DNA from: Candidatus Uhrbacteria bacterium
GTDB taxonomy: Bacteria > Patescibacteriota > Patescibacteriia > CAIXNZ01
Direction: 5' to 3'
NCBI GenBank assembly: GCA_011046145.1
Contig: DSBA01000012.1
Coordinates: 1 to 21,982, forward strand
DNA: 21,982 nt
Position 1 is the stretch's first letter. Each line of letters begins with the position of its first letter. The translations under genes were made by a program, and so were the position numbers. This document shows positions 14,099-20,587 of this stretch, piece after piece. The notes under the pieces were generated by a model. It saw only the letters and a list, made by a program, of their open reading frames with translations. It did not search any database and had not been told where the DNA came from.

Positions 14099-15814
14099 AT
14101 GAATTTAGCAATTTACCGCAAATATCGCCCGCAAAAATGGGCTGACCTGACTGGTCAGAACCATATTAAAGTTACCTTAAAAAATGAGATAGAAACAGGC
14201 AAAACAGCCCATGCTTACCTTTTTACTGGTCCGCGCGGCATTGGCAAAACCACGGCGGCTCGTTTATTGGCCAAATCTTTAAATTGCGAAAATAGGCAAG
14301 AAAACCAAAGCGAGCCGTGCAATAAATGTAATTCCTGCCAGGAGCTTTTGGCTGGCAATGATCTGGATATTTTGGAAATTGACGCTGCTTCTCATACAGG
14401 CGTTGACAATGTCCGGGAAAACATCATTGAAAACGCCCGCTTTACGCCGGTTAAGCGCAAGTACAAGGTTTTTATCATTGATGAAGTGCACATGCTTTCA
14501 ATTTCAGCTTTTAACGCGCTTTTAAAAATCCTGGAAGAGCCGCCAGCCCATGCTATTTTTATTTTGGCAACTACGGAAATCCATAAAGTGCCGGCTACGA
14601 TCATTTCCCGCTGCCAGCGGTTTGATTTTAAAAAAATCAACAGCGAGGATTTGATTAAGCGTTTGGCCTGGATTTGCCAGCAGGAAGGCGTTAAAGTCAG
14701 CAATGAAGTTTTGAATGATATTGCCAGGGTGAGCGAAGGAAGCTTGAGAGACGCTGAAAGCTTGTTGGGCCAGGTTTTGTCATTGGGAGAAAAAGAAATT
14801 GACCGCGAAACAGCCAGTTTAATAATTCCCAGCACCAATTATAAACTAGTAGCAGAATTAATCGGCTATTTAGCTTACAAAAATATTGAAGCAGGCATCA
14901 GCCTGATAAATAAATTAACAGAAGAGGGGATTGATTTGATCCAGTTTAGCGACGAATTGATTGAATTTTTACGCAAGATGGTTTTAAACAAAATTTCCAG
15001 CGGTTTGAAAGATTTTGCCATGGACATGGACCAGGAAATGGAAAAAAATATTATTGATTTGTCAGCTAAATTTGAAATTAATGACCTGATAAAGTTAATT
15101 AATTTATTTAGCCTTAAAAAAACAGAGATAAAGTCAGCCGCGATTTCCCAATTGCCTTTGGAAATAGCAATTATTGAATATTGCGACAGGCCATCTAGCG
15201 CCAATATTTTGCCGAACAAAAAAAACATTGAGCCTGAAAATGAAAAAAAAGAAAAAGATAGTCAAGATAAGGGCGATCCGCCGCCTCAAGGCTTGCAGGA
15301 TAATTCAAAAAGAGATTTAAAGAGTGGTGCTAATAACACCACTTTAAAAAATATTAATTCTAAGCCTAAAGGCAAAAATAGGGGATTTAACGTTAGTCTG
15401 GATGAGATAAAAAACAAATGGCATGGTTTTTTGGTGAAATTGCAGGATGAAAACGCTTCTTTGGTTTTTATTTTAAAAGTGGCTGAACCATTGGAAATAG
15501 CCGGCAATGTTTTAAAAATCGGCTTTAAATACAGCTTTCATTGCCAAAGGGTTAATCAGGCAAAAGTTAAAGAATCTTTGGAAAGCGTCTTGGCTGATTT
15601 TTTTGGCACTAAGCTAGCCATAGAGCCTGTTTTGCTTGATAAAGATTATGAAAGCGATTTTATCAGAGAACAAACCAGCGCTGATGAAGTAGTCCTGGTT
15701 GATGAATTGCCTGCCTCGCTTGACCCTAGCCAAGGCGGGCCTGTTAAAGACAATAATCAGCAGGAATTGATTGACCAGTTGGTAAAAACTTTTAATGGCA
15801 AAATTGTAAGTTAG
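14099..15814 (+). CDS. dnaX: DNA polymerase III subunit gamma/tau
   Basis: 571 aa; the ATPase of the clamp loader, which opens the beta clamp and organises the replisome. Motifs: Walker A GPRGIGKT (44-51), a zinc site C63/C74/C77/C80, Walker B IIDEVHML (D128, E129), LLKILEEPPAH, sensor 1 ILATTE (155-160) and the arginine-finger SRC motif (170-172). Domain III ends near residue 360. A charged linker (370-425) leads to a tau-like C-terminal domain (about 428-515; SLDEIKNKWHGFLVKL). Two A8 tracts (15218-15225, 15243-15250) sit at the start of the linker, and -1 shifts there meet stops within a few codons, giving a gamma-sized product of about 376-387 aa. Only the full-length frame is certain. 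The gene has its own promoter. Confidence 0.95.
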   Translation: MNLAIYRKYRPQKWADLTGQNHIKVTLKNEIETGKTAHAYLFTGPRGIGKTTAARLLAKSLNCENRQENQSEPCNKCNSCQELLAGNDLDILEIDAASHTGVDNVRENIIENARFTPVKRKYKVFIIDEVHMLSISAFNALLKILEEPPAHAIFILATTEIHKVPATIISRCQRFDFKKINSEDLIKRLAWICQQEGVKVSNEVLNDIARVSEGSLRDAESLLGQVLSLGEKEIDRETASLIIPSTNYKLVAELIGYLAYKNIEAGISLINKLTEEGIDLIQFSDELIEFLRKMVLNKISSGLKDFAMDMDQEMEKNIIDLSAKFEINDLIKLINLFSLKKTEIKSAAISQLPLEIAIIEYCDRPSSANILPNKKNIEPENEKKEKDSQDKGDPPPQGLQDNSKRDLKSGANNTTLKNINSKPKGKNRGFNVSLDEIKNKWHGFLVKLQDENASLVFILKVAEPLEIAGNVLKIGFKYSFHCQRVNQAKVKESLESVLADFFGTKLAIEPVLLDKDYESDFIREQTSADEVVLVDELPASLDPSQGGPVKDNNQQELIDQLVKTFNGKIVS

Positions 15815-15893
15815 TAAAATTTAAAATATAAAAATATTGAATTTTGAATTTAGTGTGAAGAAACCTTTTTTTGATTTTTTTAAAACATAGCCC

Positions 15894-15922
15894 TTGATTT
15901 TTGCTTAATATTTTGTTAAAAT
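15894..15922 (+). promoter_or_regulatory. Promoter of tRNA-Gln
   Basis: TTGATT (15894-15899), a 17-nt spacer and TAAAAT (15917-15922). The -10 box sits in the palindrome ATATTTTgttAAAATAT. The 20-nt stretch at 15907-15926 is identical to the minus-strand promoter region at 21858-21839. The predicted start near 15929 leaves a 5' leader of about 58 nt. Confidence 0.7.
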
Positions 15923-15972
15923 ATTAGGGATTGTTTAATGGTTTGGTTGTTTATTAAAGAGGGTTTTATTGA

Positions 15973-16070
15973 TTTGCAGGCAAAACTCGGGGGTCGTCTA
16001 ATGGTAGGACAACAGGTTCTGGTCCTGTTTATCGGGGTTCGAGTCCCTGCCCCCGAGTTTTGCCTGTAAA
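15973..16070 (+). repeat. Extended precursor stem around tRNA-Gln
   Basis: CAGGCAAAAC (15977-15986) before the tRNA is the exact complement of GTTTTGCCTG (16057-16066), which begins at the discriminator base. With four more outer pairs (one G-T), the 7-bp acceptor stem is extended to about 21 bp in the precursor RNA. Confidence 0.85.
15987..16057 (+). tRNA. tRNA-Gln (anticodon CUG)
   Basis: 71 nt, a complete cloverleaf. The acceptor stem TCGGGGG / CCCCCGA is perfect (15987-15993 with 16050-16056). The D arm is GTC/GAC with a GG-containing loop. The anticodon stem ACAGG/CCTGT has loop TTCTGGT, so the anticodon is CUG at 16019-16021 and reads CAG. The T arm is CGGGG-TTCGAGT-CCCTG with one G-T pair. 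U1-A72 and a G discriminator are known identity features of tRNA-Gln. The 3' CCA is not encoded, so a CCA-adding enzyme is needed. Confidence 0.95.
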
Positions 16071-16080
16071 AATTTAAAGT

Positions 16081-16142
16081 TTCCCACCTCCTCTCCGGCA
16101 AATGTTATCTTAAGCGCACATTTTCCCACCTTTATTTTCGGC
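16081..16142. repeat. Two-copy direct repeat TTCCCACCT...CGGC
   Basis: TTCCCACCT-N6-CGGC at 16081-16099 and TTCCCACCT-N7-CGGC at 16123-16142, in the spacer just after tRNA-Gln. No coding potential; function unknown. Confidence 0.5.
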
Positions 16143-16148
16143 TACTTT

Positions 16149-16180
16149 AGAGTGAATTCGACTAAGTTCACTCTTTTTTT
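16149..16180 (+). terminator. Terminator after tRNA-Gln (dispersed repeat, copy 2)
   Basis: AGAGTGAA (16149-16156) pairs with TTCACTCT (16167-16174) over the loop TTCGACTAAG, followed by T7. It ends the tRNA transcript. The core TTCGACTAAGTTCAC is a variant of the repeat at 4974-4988, so a dispersed palindrome appears to serve as terminator here. Confidence 0.8.
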
Positions 16181-16189
16181 ATGGATAAA

Positions 16190-16260
16190 AGGTTCGCCTG
16201 TCCCAAGCGAAGCGAAGGGAATCCATCCTGGTCTATTGACAGGATAAACAGGATAATTGT
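16190..16260. repeat. Dispersed repeat copy 3 and ACAGGATAA doublet
   Basis: TGTCCCAAGCGAAGCGAAGGGA (about 16199-16220) is a diverged member of the family with core GAGCGAAGTCGAA. Just after it, ACAGGATAA occurs twice in tandem (about 16240-16257). A TTGACA lies at 16236-16241 but has no convincing -10 at the right spacing. No gene seen between 16081 and 16294. Confidence 0.5.
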
Positions 16261-16294
16261 TTAATTAGTATATAGATTATTAATTTTTTTTCAT

Positions 16295-17128
16295 ATGACT
16301 AATTTGCCATTTAGGCTAAACTTTTTTAAACAAGTTGAAGCTTTTTATGAAGTTCGAAAGTGGGATAAACAATATTCAGAGATGGAGCATGAAAAATTAA
16401 AAGAACACGATATGGGAAAGACATTGATACCAGATGATAATCTTGACAGAGTAACAAATATCAGTTGGCCTTCATGGAATTTCGAAAAAAAATTTTTACG
16501 TTGGACATATTTTGGTCACAAGCACCTGGGTAGCGGTATTAAGCCTGATTATTTAGTTAATGAAGATTTCCTAACGGATATTAATTCCTCCAAAACAGAA
16601 GTAACCCTAATTGGTGCAAAGTATGTTTTAGAAAATTTAATTATGCGAGGTTATGCTGATGGAAAAATGGAGCGAGAGCCTAAAGATGGCCCCCTACAAG
16701 TTAGAATTAATGAAAGAGGACTTTATTTAGGCTCATTGCTAGAACACAATTACAAGTTTAAAGAATGTACAACTTTTGATTATGCTGAATTAAATAAGCA
16801 GTTTATTTATTTGGTTCCAAAATTATCTAAAAAAATTGGTCATTTTTGTTTATATATATTATCATTTCTAATCATAATTTATTCATTAAGTTTGCTGTCA
16901 TTAAATTTAGCAAGTATTATGGGATTGCTGGACGATTTGAAATTGTTATTTCATTCATTCCCTTATAAATATCTATTGACTATCTCAATATTATTATTCC
17001 CTGTAATTTTATTTATACTTTCTATATTTCTAATTCTACCCAACCAAGAAGACAGGGTTGCCCGGCTTTTAAACTTTACTAAGATTTTTTGTCGTGTCAA
17101 ACCACCAGAAGTAGAAAACAAAGACTAA
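16295..17128 (+). CDS. Uncharacterised protein with two C-terminal TM helices
   Basis: 277 aa. Residues 1-180 are soluble: an aromatic-rich N-terminal part (SWPSWNFEKKFLRWTYFGHKH) is followed by EVTLIGAKYVLENLIMRGYADGK and VRINERGLYLGSLL. The latter two look like the helix-wing pattern of a winged-helix fold (inference). Two strong TM helices span about 185-209 (FCLYILSFLIIIYSLSLLSL) and 226-250 (YLLTISILLFPVILFILSIFLIL), and the tail is basic. There is no signal peptide, so the soluble part is probably cytosolic. No named family is recognised. It opens the accessory region after tRNA-Gln and is transcribed toward the restriction genes. No ribosome site or strong promoter is seen. A sensor-plus-membrane-effector architecture would be one reading, but only by analogy. 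Confidence 0.7.
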   Translation: MTNLPFRLNFFKQVEAFYEVRKWDKQYSEMEHEKLKEHDMGKTLIPDDNLDRVTNISWPSWNFEKKFLRWTYFGHKHLGSGIKPDYLVNEDFLTDINSSKTEVTLIGAKYVLENLIMRGYADGKMEREPKDGPLQVRINERGLYLGSLLEHNYKFKECTTFDYAELNKQFIYLVPKLSKKIGHFCLYILSFLIIIYSLSLLSLNLASIMGLLDDLKLLFHSFPYKYLLTISILLFPVILFILSIFLILPNQEDRVARLLNFTKIFCRVKPPEVENKD

Positions 17129-17156
17129 TCCTCTAAGGCTCAATGGGGTTTTTTTT
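17127..17156 (+). terminator. Probable terminator after the two-TM gene
   Basis: AATCCT (17127-17132) pairs with GGGGTT (17145-17150) with two wobbles over a 12-nt loop, then a T run to 17156. It overlaps the stop codon (TAA at 17126-17128). Confidence 0.5.
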
Positions 17157-17170
17157 GATTTTTTTTAAAA

Positions 17171-17199
17171 TTGACTCTAAGCTAAAATAAGGGTAAAAT
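17171..17199 (+). promoter_or_regulatory. Promoter of the lipoprotein gene
   Basis: TTGACT (17171-17176), a 17-nt spacer and TAAAAT (17194-17199), with a leader of about 25 nt. Of the promoters in this window it has the -35 closest to TTGACA. Confidence 0.7.
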
Positions 17200-17230
17200 A
17201 TAAGTAATCTAATTAAATAATTCGAAAATT

Positions 17231-17809
17231 ATGAAAAAAATAACACTTTTATTTTGTGCTTTATTAGTCGTCGTTATTTTTGCTGGTTGTACTAAAAAAG
17301 TGGAACAAACTGAAGATGGCACAAAAATAACCGAAGATAAAATCGTTACTGATGATGTAAGTTATGCAACTGAAGATACAGAGGTTACTATACGAAGAAA
17401 TAAGGTTACTAAACAAGCATCTATTGAAATGGTATATAAAATAAAGGATGAGGATGAATATGATGATTTTATGGGCGAAAAAATGACTATGGTCCCGTTT
17501 TTAGTTAATACTTCATGTTCATTATTTACTACAGCGATTTTTGATCCAGAAGCTTTTGCAGAATGGGAAGAAGATGAAAAAGCTCAAAAGGATGATCAGA
17601 TGGATAGTTATTTAGAGGGATATACTATAAATAAAATAACTATTAGATTTGTTGATGCTGAAAATAATGAAAAAATTGCTAATTGTGAATCAACTAAGGC
17701 TGGCATAGAAAATATTAAATTTGAAATTTTTAAGGATTATAGTGATGTTTCATCATTTTTCGGAATTAAAATCGGCGAATACGAAGATGAAGAATCATCT
17801 CAAGAATAA
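17231..17809 (+). CDS. Uncharacterised lipoprotein
   Basis: 192 aa. The signal sequence is MKKITLLFCALLVVVIFAGC, with lipobox FAGC and the lipidated cysteine at C20; it is probably held at the cell surface. The mature part is very acidic (many Asp/Glu, e.g. EWEEDEKAQKDDQMD and the tail EYEDEESSQE). Alternating strands are suggested by EVTIRRNKVTKQASIEMVYKI and YTINKITIRFVDAENN. Two further cysteines (about C96 and C157) could form a disulphide. I do not recognise a family. It has its own promoter and lies between the two-TM gene and the methyltransferase; the 92-nt gap to the latter has no clear terminator, so read-through is possible. Confidence 0.8.
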   Translation: MKKITLLFCALLVVVIFAGCTKKVEQTEDGTKITEDKIVTDDVSYATEDTEVTIRRNKVTKQASIEMVYKIKDEDEYDDFMGEKMTMVPFLVNTSCSLFTTAIFDPEAFAEWEEDEKAQKDDQMDSYLEGYTINKITIRFVDAENNEKIANCESTKAGIENIKFEIFKDYSDVSSFFGIKIGEYEDEESSQE

Positions 17810-17901
17810 TTAGTTGAAATATTATCTTTACGGATAAAAAGAAAATTATCTTAAATACTCCTCAAGTTGAATTGAAGCAGTCTAAATTAAAAAATATTTT
17901 C

Positions 17902-18885
17902 ATGTCAAATAATAACAAACAAATAAAATTTATCGATTTTTGTGCTGGAATTGGTGGCGGTAGAATAGGGCTTGAAAATTTAGGCATGCAATGCGTAGGG
18001 TTTTCTGAAATTGATAAATCAGCGGAAAAAACTTACAGAGCCTTTTTTGGCGAAGATGAAAAAAATTACGGCGATTTAACAAAAATCGATTCAAATGAAC
18101 TTCCCGAGTTTGATTTAATGATTGCTGGTTTTCCTTGCCAGACTTTTTCAGTTATTGGTCAAAGAACTGGGATGAAGGATCATCGAGGCCAAATAATTTT
18201 TAGTCTGATTGATATAATGAAGGCTAAAAATTTAAAATATTTTATCTTAGAAAATGTAAAAGGTCTTTTGAATCATGACGGCGGTCAATCTTTAAAAATA
18301 ATTTTAAAAGAATTAGATAAGGCGGGTTATGATGTTTTTTGGAAACTTGTAAATAGTTTAAATTTTGGAGTGCCTCAAATGAGAGAAAGAATTTATTTTG
18401 TAGGCGTAAGAAAAGATTTAGTGAAAAAAAATTGTAATTTTAAATTTCCAGAGCCCGTAAATATTCCAGATTTAACAAATTATTTGGTTGATACGGACGA
18501 AATGCAACTTGATGAGAAAGAAAGAGCTTTTGACACCTTTTTAAAATATCTTGAAAATAAATACAACAAAGGCCAATTTTTGATTGATAAATTACTAAAA
18601 GAAGATTACTTAGTGCTTGACACTCGCCAATCCGATTTACGACTTTATAGAGGCAAGGTGCCTACGCTAAGAGTCGGGAGACACGGCGTTCTCTATGTTA
18701 AGGGCGGAAAATTCAGAAGATTGTCCGGCTATGAATCCTTGCTTTTGCAAGGGTTTTCTGAAGAATTATCAAATAAAGTCAAAGGTAAAATCGCCGATAT
18801 TTATTTGCTCAGTCAAGCAGGAAATGCAATGACAGTTAATGTCGTGGAAGCATTCGGCAAAAGTTTATTAAAATTCATAAATTGA
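17902..18885 (+). CDS. DNA (cytosine-5-)-methyltransferase of a type II R-M system
   Basis: 327 aa from the ATG at 17902; it transfers methyl from SAM to C5 of cytosine and protects host sites. Motif I is FIDFCAGIGGGRIGLENLG (10-28). Motif IV is AGFPCQTFS with catalytic C79. Motif VI is ENVKG (117-121), motif VIII is QMRERIYFVG (159-168), and motif X is QAGNAMTVNVVEAFG (305-319). The target-recognition region is about 195-280, with the PTLRV dipeptide core. Length equals M.HhaI (327 aa), a GCGC methylase. A TTG at 17872 would add 10 residues lacking family similarity, so I prefer the ATG. The restriction gene starts 5 nt after the stop. Specificity GCGC is inferred from that partner, not from this protein. 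Confidence 0.93.
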   Translation: MSNNNKQIKFIDFCAGIGGGRIGLENLGMQCVGFSEIDKSAEKTYRAFFGEDEKNYGDLTKIDSNELPEFDLMIAGFPCQTFSVIGQRTGMKDHRGQIIFSLIDIMKAKNLKYFILENVKGLLNHDGGQSLKIILKELDKAGYDVFWKLVNSLNFGVPQMRERIYFVGVRKDLVKKNCNFKFPEPVNIPDLTNYLVDTDEMQLDEKERAFDTFLKYLENKYNKGQFLIDKLLKEDYLVLDTRQSDLRLYRGKVPTLRVGRHGVLYVKGGKFRRLSGYESLLLQGFSEELSNKVKGKIADIYLLSQAGNAMTVNVVEAFGKSLLKFIN

Positions 18886-18890
18886 AACTT

Positions 18891-19646
18891 ATGACATTAA
18901 AAAAATTAATAAGATTAGGATCTAAAACGGCCAAAGGCGGATTTAAAAATGAAAAAGACGTTATTAAGCATTTCAATAATTGGGAAAAAGACGAAGTCGC
19001 TCAAAAATGGCTCGAAGCTATGGGGTATAAAATAGATGACATTGAATATGTTAAAGCTTCAAAAGTCCGCGGACAATACAAAGCCGACATACAAGTTAGA
19101 GTAAGAATTGTTATTAAATTAAAATCTCAAGAAGATTTGCAAAATTTACAGGTGAAACTTGTCAGTAATCCCCAAGGTTTTAATCAAATTGATAAAAGAT
19201 GGGTAGACAAATATGTCGAGCTTTGGAATATCCCAAAAGATATAACAAAAATTTTAAAAACTTTTACCGGCGAGATAAAACCATCAAAAAAGGGGTTAAA
19301 AGATCAGCGAAGAATGCTTTTATCTGAAATGAGTAAAGGCGATCAAAATAAGATAGTTAAATTTTTTACTGACAATAAAATTTTGATAGTTTCTGACATT
19401 TTAAGAGGTAGAGGCGAATTTTCCGCTGATTGGGTGCTGGTTATTTTAAAAGTTGACGGAGAAAGCACATGGGTATTAAAATCAATTAATGAAGCGATGA
19501 ATGTTTTTGGAGCCGGAGATATAAGAATAACCGCCCAAGGAAGTCTCAAAATCGGAAAAATCGGCATGCAAAGAAAAGGCGGCGATAACGGAAGAGATAC
19601 ATCAAAAATGCTTCAATTTAAAATTAATCCAGTTGAACTTTTTTAA
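18891..19646 (+). CDS. HinP1I-like type II restriction endonuclease
   Basis: 251 aa from the ATG at 18891. From memory, R.HinP1I (cuts G^CGC) starts MNLVELGSKTAKDGFKNEKD and carries QVKLVSN-xx-GFNQIDK, TDILRGRGDF-AEWVLV and QRKGGDNGRETANMLQFKI. This protein has LGSKTAKGGFKNEKD, QVKLVSNPQGFNQIDK, SDILRGRGEFSADWVLV and QRKGGDNGRDTSKMLQFKI, so close homology is likely along the whole length. The PD-(D/E)XK-like site is D66-X20-Q87-V-K89; HinP1I uses D62-X18-Q81-x-K83, so there is a 2-residue insertion between the halves. The alternative TTG at 18882 overlaps the methylase stop but adds non-homologous residues. No ribosome site is seen, so expression may depend on coupling to the methylase. Confidence 0.9.
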   Translation: MTLKKLIRLGSKTAKGGFKNEKDVIKHFNNWEKDEVAQKWLEAMGYKIDDIEYVKASKVRGQYKADIQVRVRIVIKLKSQEDLQNLQVKLVSNPQGFNQIDKRWVDKYVELWNIPKDITKILKTFTGEIKPSKKGLKDQRRMLLSEMSKGDQNKIVKFFTDNKILIVSDILRGRGEFSADWVLVILKVDGESTWVLKSINEAMNVFGAGDIRITAQGSLKIGKIGMQRKGGDNGRDTSKMLQFKINPVELF

Positions 19647-20164
19647 TGCCCAAAAAACATATGTCTAAAATTTTTAATAAAGAAATGCAAGACATAACAG
19701 ATGAAGAAGTCTGGAAAATATTTGCATCATGTAGGAAAGAGTTGAAAAATCGAGGATTGGTTAGGACGAGCAATATAGTTGGGGAAAGAGGTGAATTTTT
19801 AGCAATTGAAACCTATAGAAAAATATCTAATTTGCCTAAATTACAAGCTGCTCCAGAAGGAACGCAAAATGTTGATGCATTAAGCAGAAAAGGAGAAAGA
19901 TATAGCATAAAAATAATGACTGAGCCGAGTAGGACAACAGGTGTCTTTTACGGTTGCGGAAACCAGGGAGACAAATATCCTCCTGAAAAAAAATTTGAAT
20001 ATGTTATATTAGTTATTATAGACGATGATTTAAATTTAAAAAGAATTTTTGAAATTGATTGGGATAAATTCCTTAAATTTAGAAAATGGCACAAAACAAT
20101 GATGGCCTGGAATTTAACAATAACCCAAAATTTAATTGATGAATCAAAAATAATTTTTAAATAA
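19646..20164 (+). CDS. DUF6998-like protein, possible PD-(D/E)XK fold, in the R-M operon
   Basis: 172 aa. The region ELKNRGLVRTSNIVGERGEFLAIETY (about 32-57) followed by NVDALSRKGERYSIKIMTE (75-93) resembles DUF6998-type proteins (LRERGVVRTxNNxVGxxAExLVA, then DAxDxxGxRYQVK), from memory. E50, D77 and K89 have the spacing and context of a PD-(D/E)XK nuclease core, with SIK in place of the usual ExK. KFEYVILVIIDDDLNLKRIFEI is a plausible late strand pair. The ATG overlaps the restriction gene stop (TAATG), and the next gene, vsr, starts immediately after its stop. Function is unknown; the operon position suggests an accessory role in restriction. Family call moderate, nuclease idea weak. Confidence 0.65.
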   Translation: MPKKHMSKIFNKEMQDITDEEVWKIFASCRKELKNRGLVRTSNIVGERGEFLAIETYRKISNLPKLQAAPEGTQNVDALSRKGERYSIKIMTEPSRTTGVFYGCGNQGDKYPPEKKFEYVILVIIDDDLNLKRIFEIDWDKFLKFRKWHKTMMAWNLTITQNLIDESKIIFK

Positions 20165-20566
20165 ATGGATGTTTTCTCCAAAAAGAAAAGGAGCATGATA
20201 ATGCAAGCTGTCAAAAGCAAGGATTCAAAAATTGAAGTCGCGTTTAGAAAAGCTCTTTGGAACAAAGGATTTAGATATAGTAAAAATTCTTCAAAATATT
20301 TTGGCAAACCCGATTTGGTCTTGAAAAAATACAAAACAATTATTTTTATTGACTCCTGTTTCTGGCACGGGTGCAAAAAACATTGTCGCCTGCCAAAAAC
20401 TAATAAAAAATATTGGGTGAATAAAATTGAACGAAATAAAGAGAGGGACAAGGAAGTCAATAAATATTATAAAAAAACCGGGTGGAAAAAAATTAGGGTT
20501 TGGGAACACGAAATTATTAATAAACCTGAAATTCCAATCAAAAAAATAATAAAAAATTTAAAATAA
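20165..20566 (+). CDS. vsr: Very short patch repair (Vsr) T:G mismatch endonuclease
   Basis: 133 aa; it nicks DNA 5' of T in T:G mismatches that arise when 5-methylcytosine deaminates, so it limits mutations caused by the neighbouring C5 methylase. Motifs: MDVFSKKKRSMIMQAVKSKDSKIE at the N-terminus (the family's D..SK.RS.xM..Ixxxxxxx E), GKPDLVL with catalytic D50, and FIDSCFWHGCKKHCRLPKTNKKYW, which supplies the zinc-site Cys/His and the F66-W67 pair that wedges open the mismatch. GWKKIRVWEHEI closes the fold. Length is typical (about 135-155). The start codon directly follows the upstream TAA with no spacer. Expected mismatch context is that of the methylase site. Confidence 0.95.
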   Translation: MDVFSKKKRSMIMQAVKSKDSKIEVAFRKALWNKGFRYSKNSSKYFGKPDLVLKKYKTIIFIDSCFWHGCKKHCRLPKTNKKYWVNKIERNKERDKEVNKYYKKTGWKKIRVWEHEIINKPEIPIKKIIKNLK

Positions 20567-20587
20567 TTATTCGGAAAAAATATTTAT

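Noticed and set aside
17872..17901. TTG start adding 10 residues to the methyltransferase
   Set aside because: The added residues lack similarity to C5 methylases, and the ATG at 17902 gives a length equal to M.HhaI.
18882..18890. TTG start for the restriction enzyme overlapping the methylase stop
   Set aside because: The ATG at 18891 matches the HinP1I start position better (M-x-L ... LGSKTAK).
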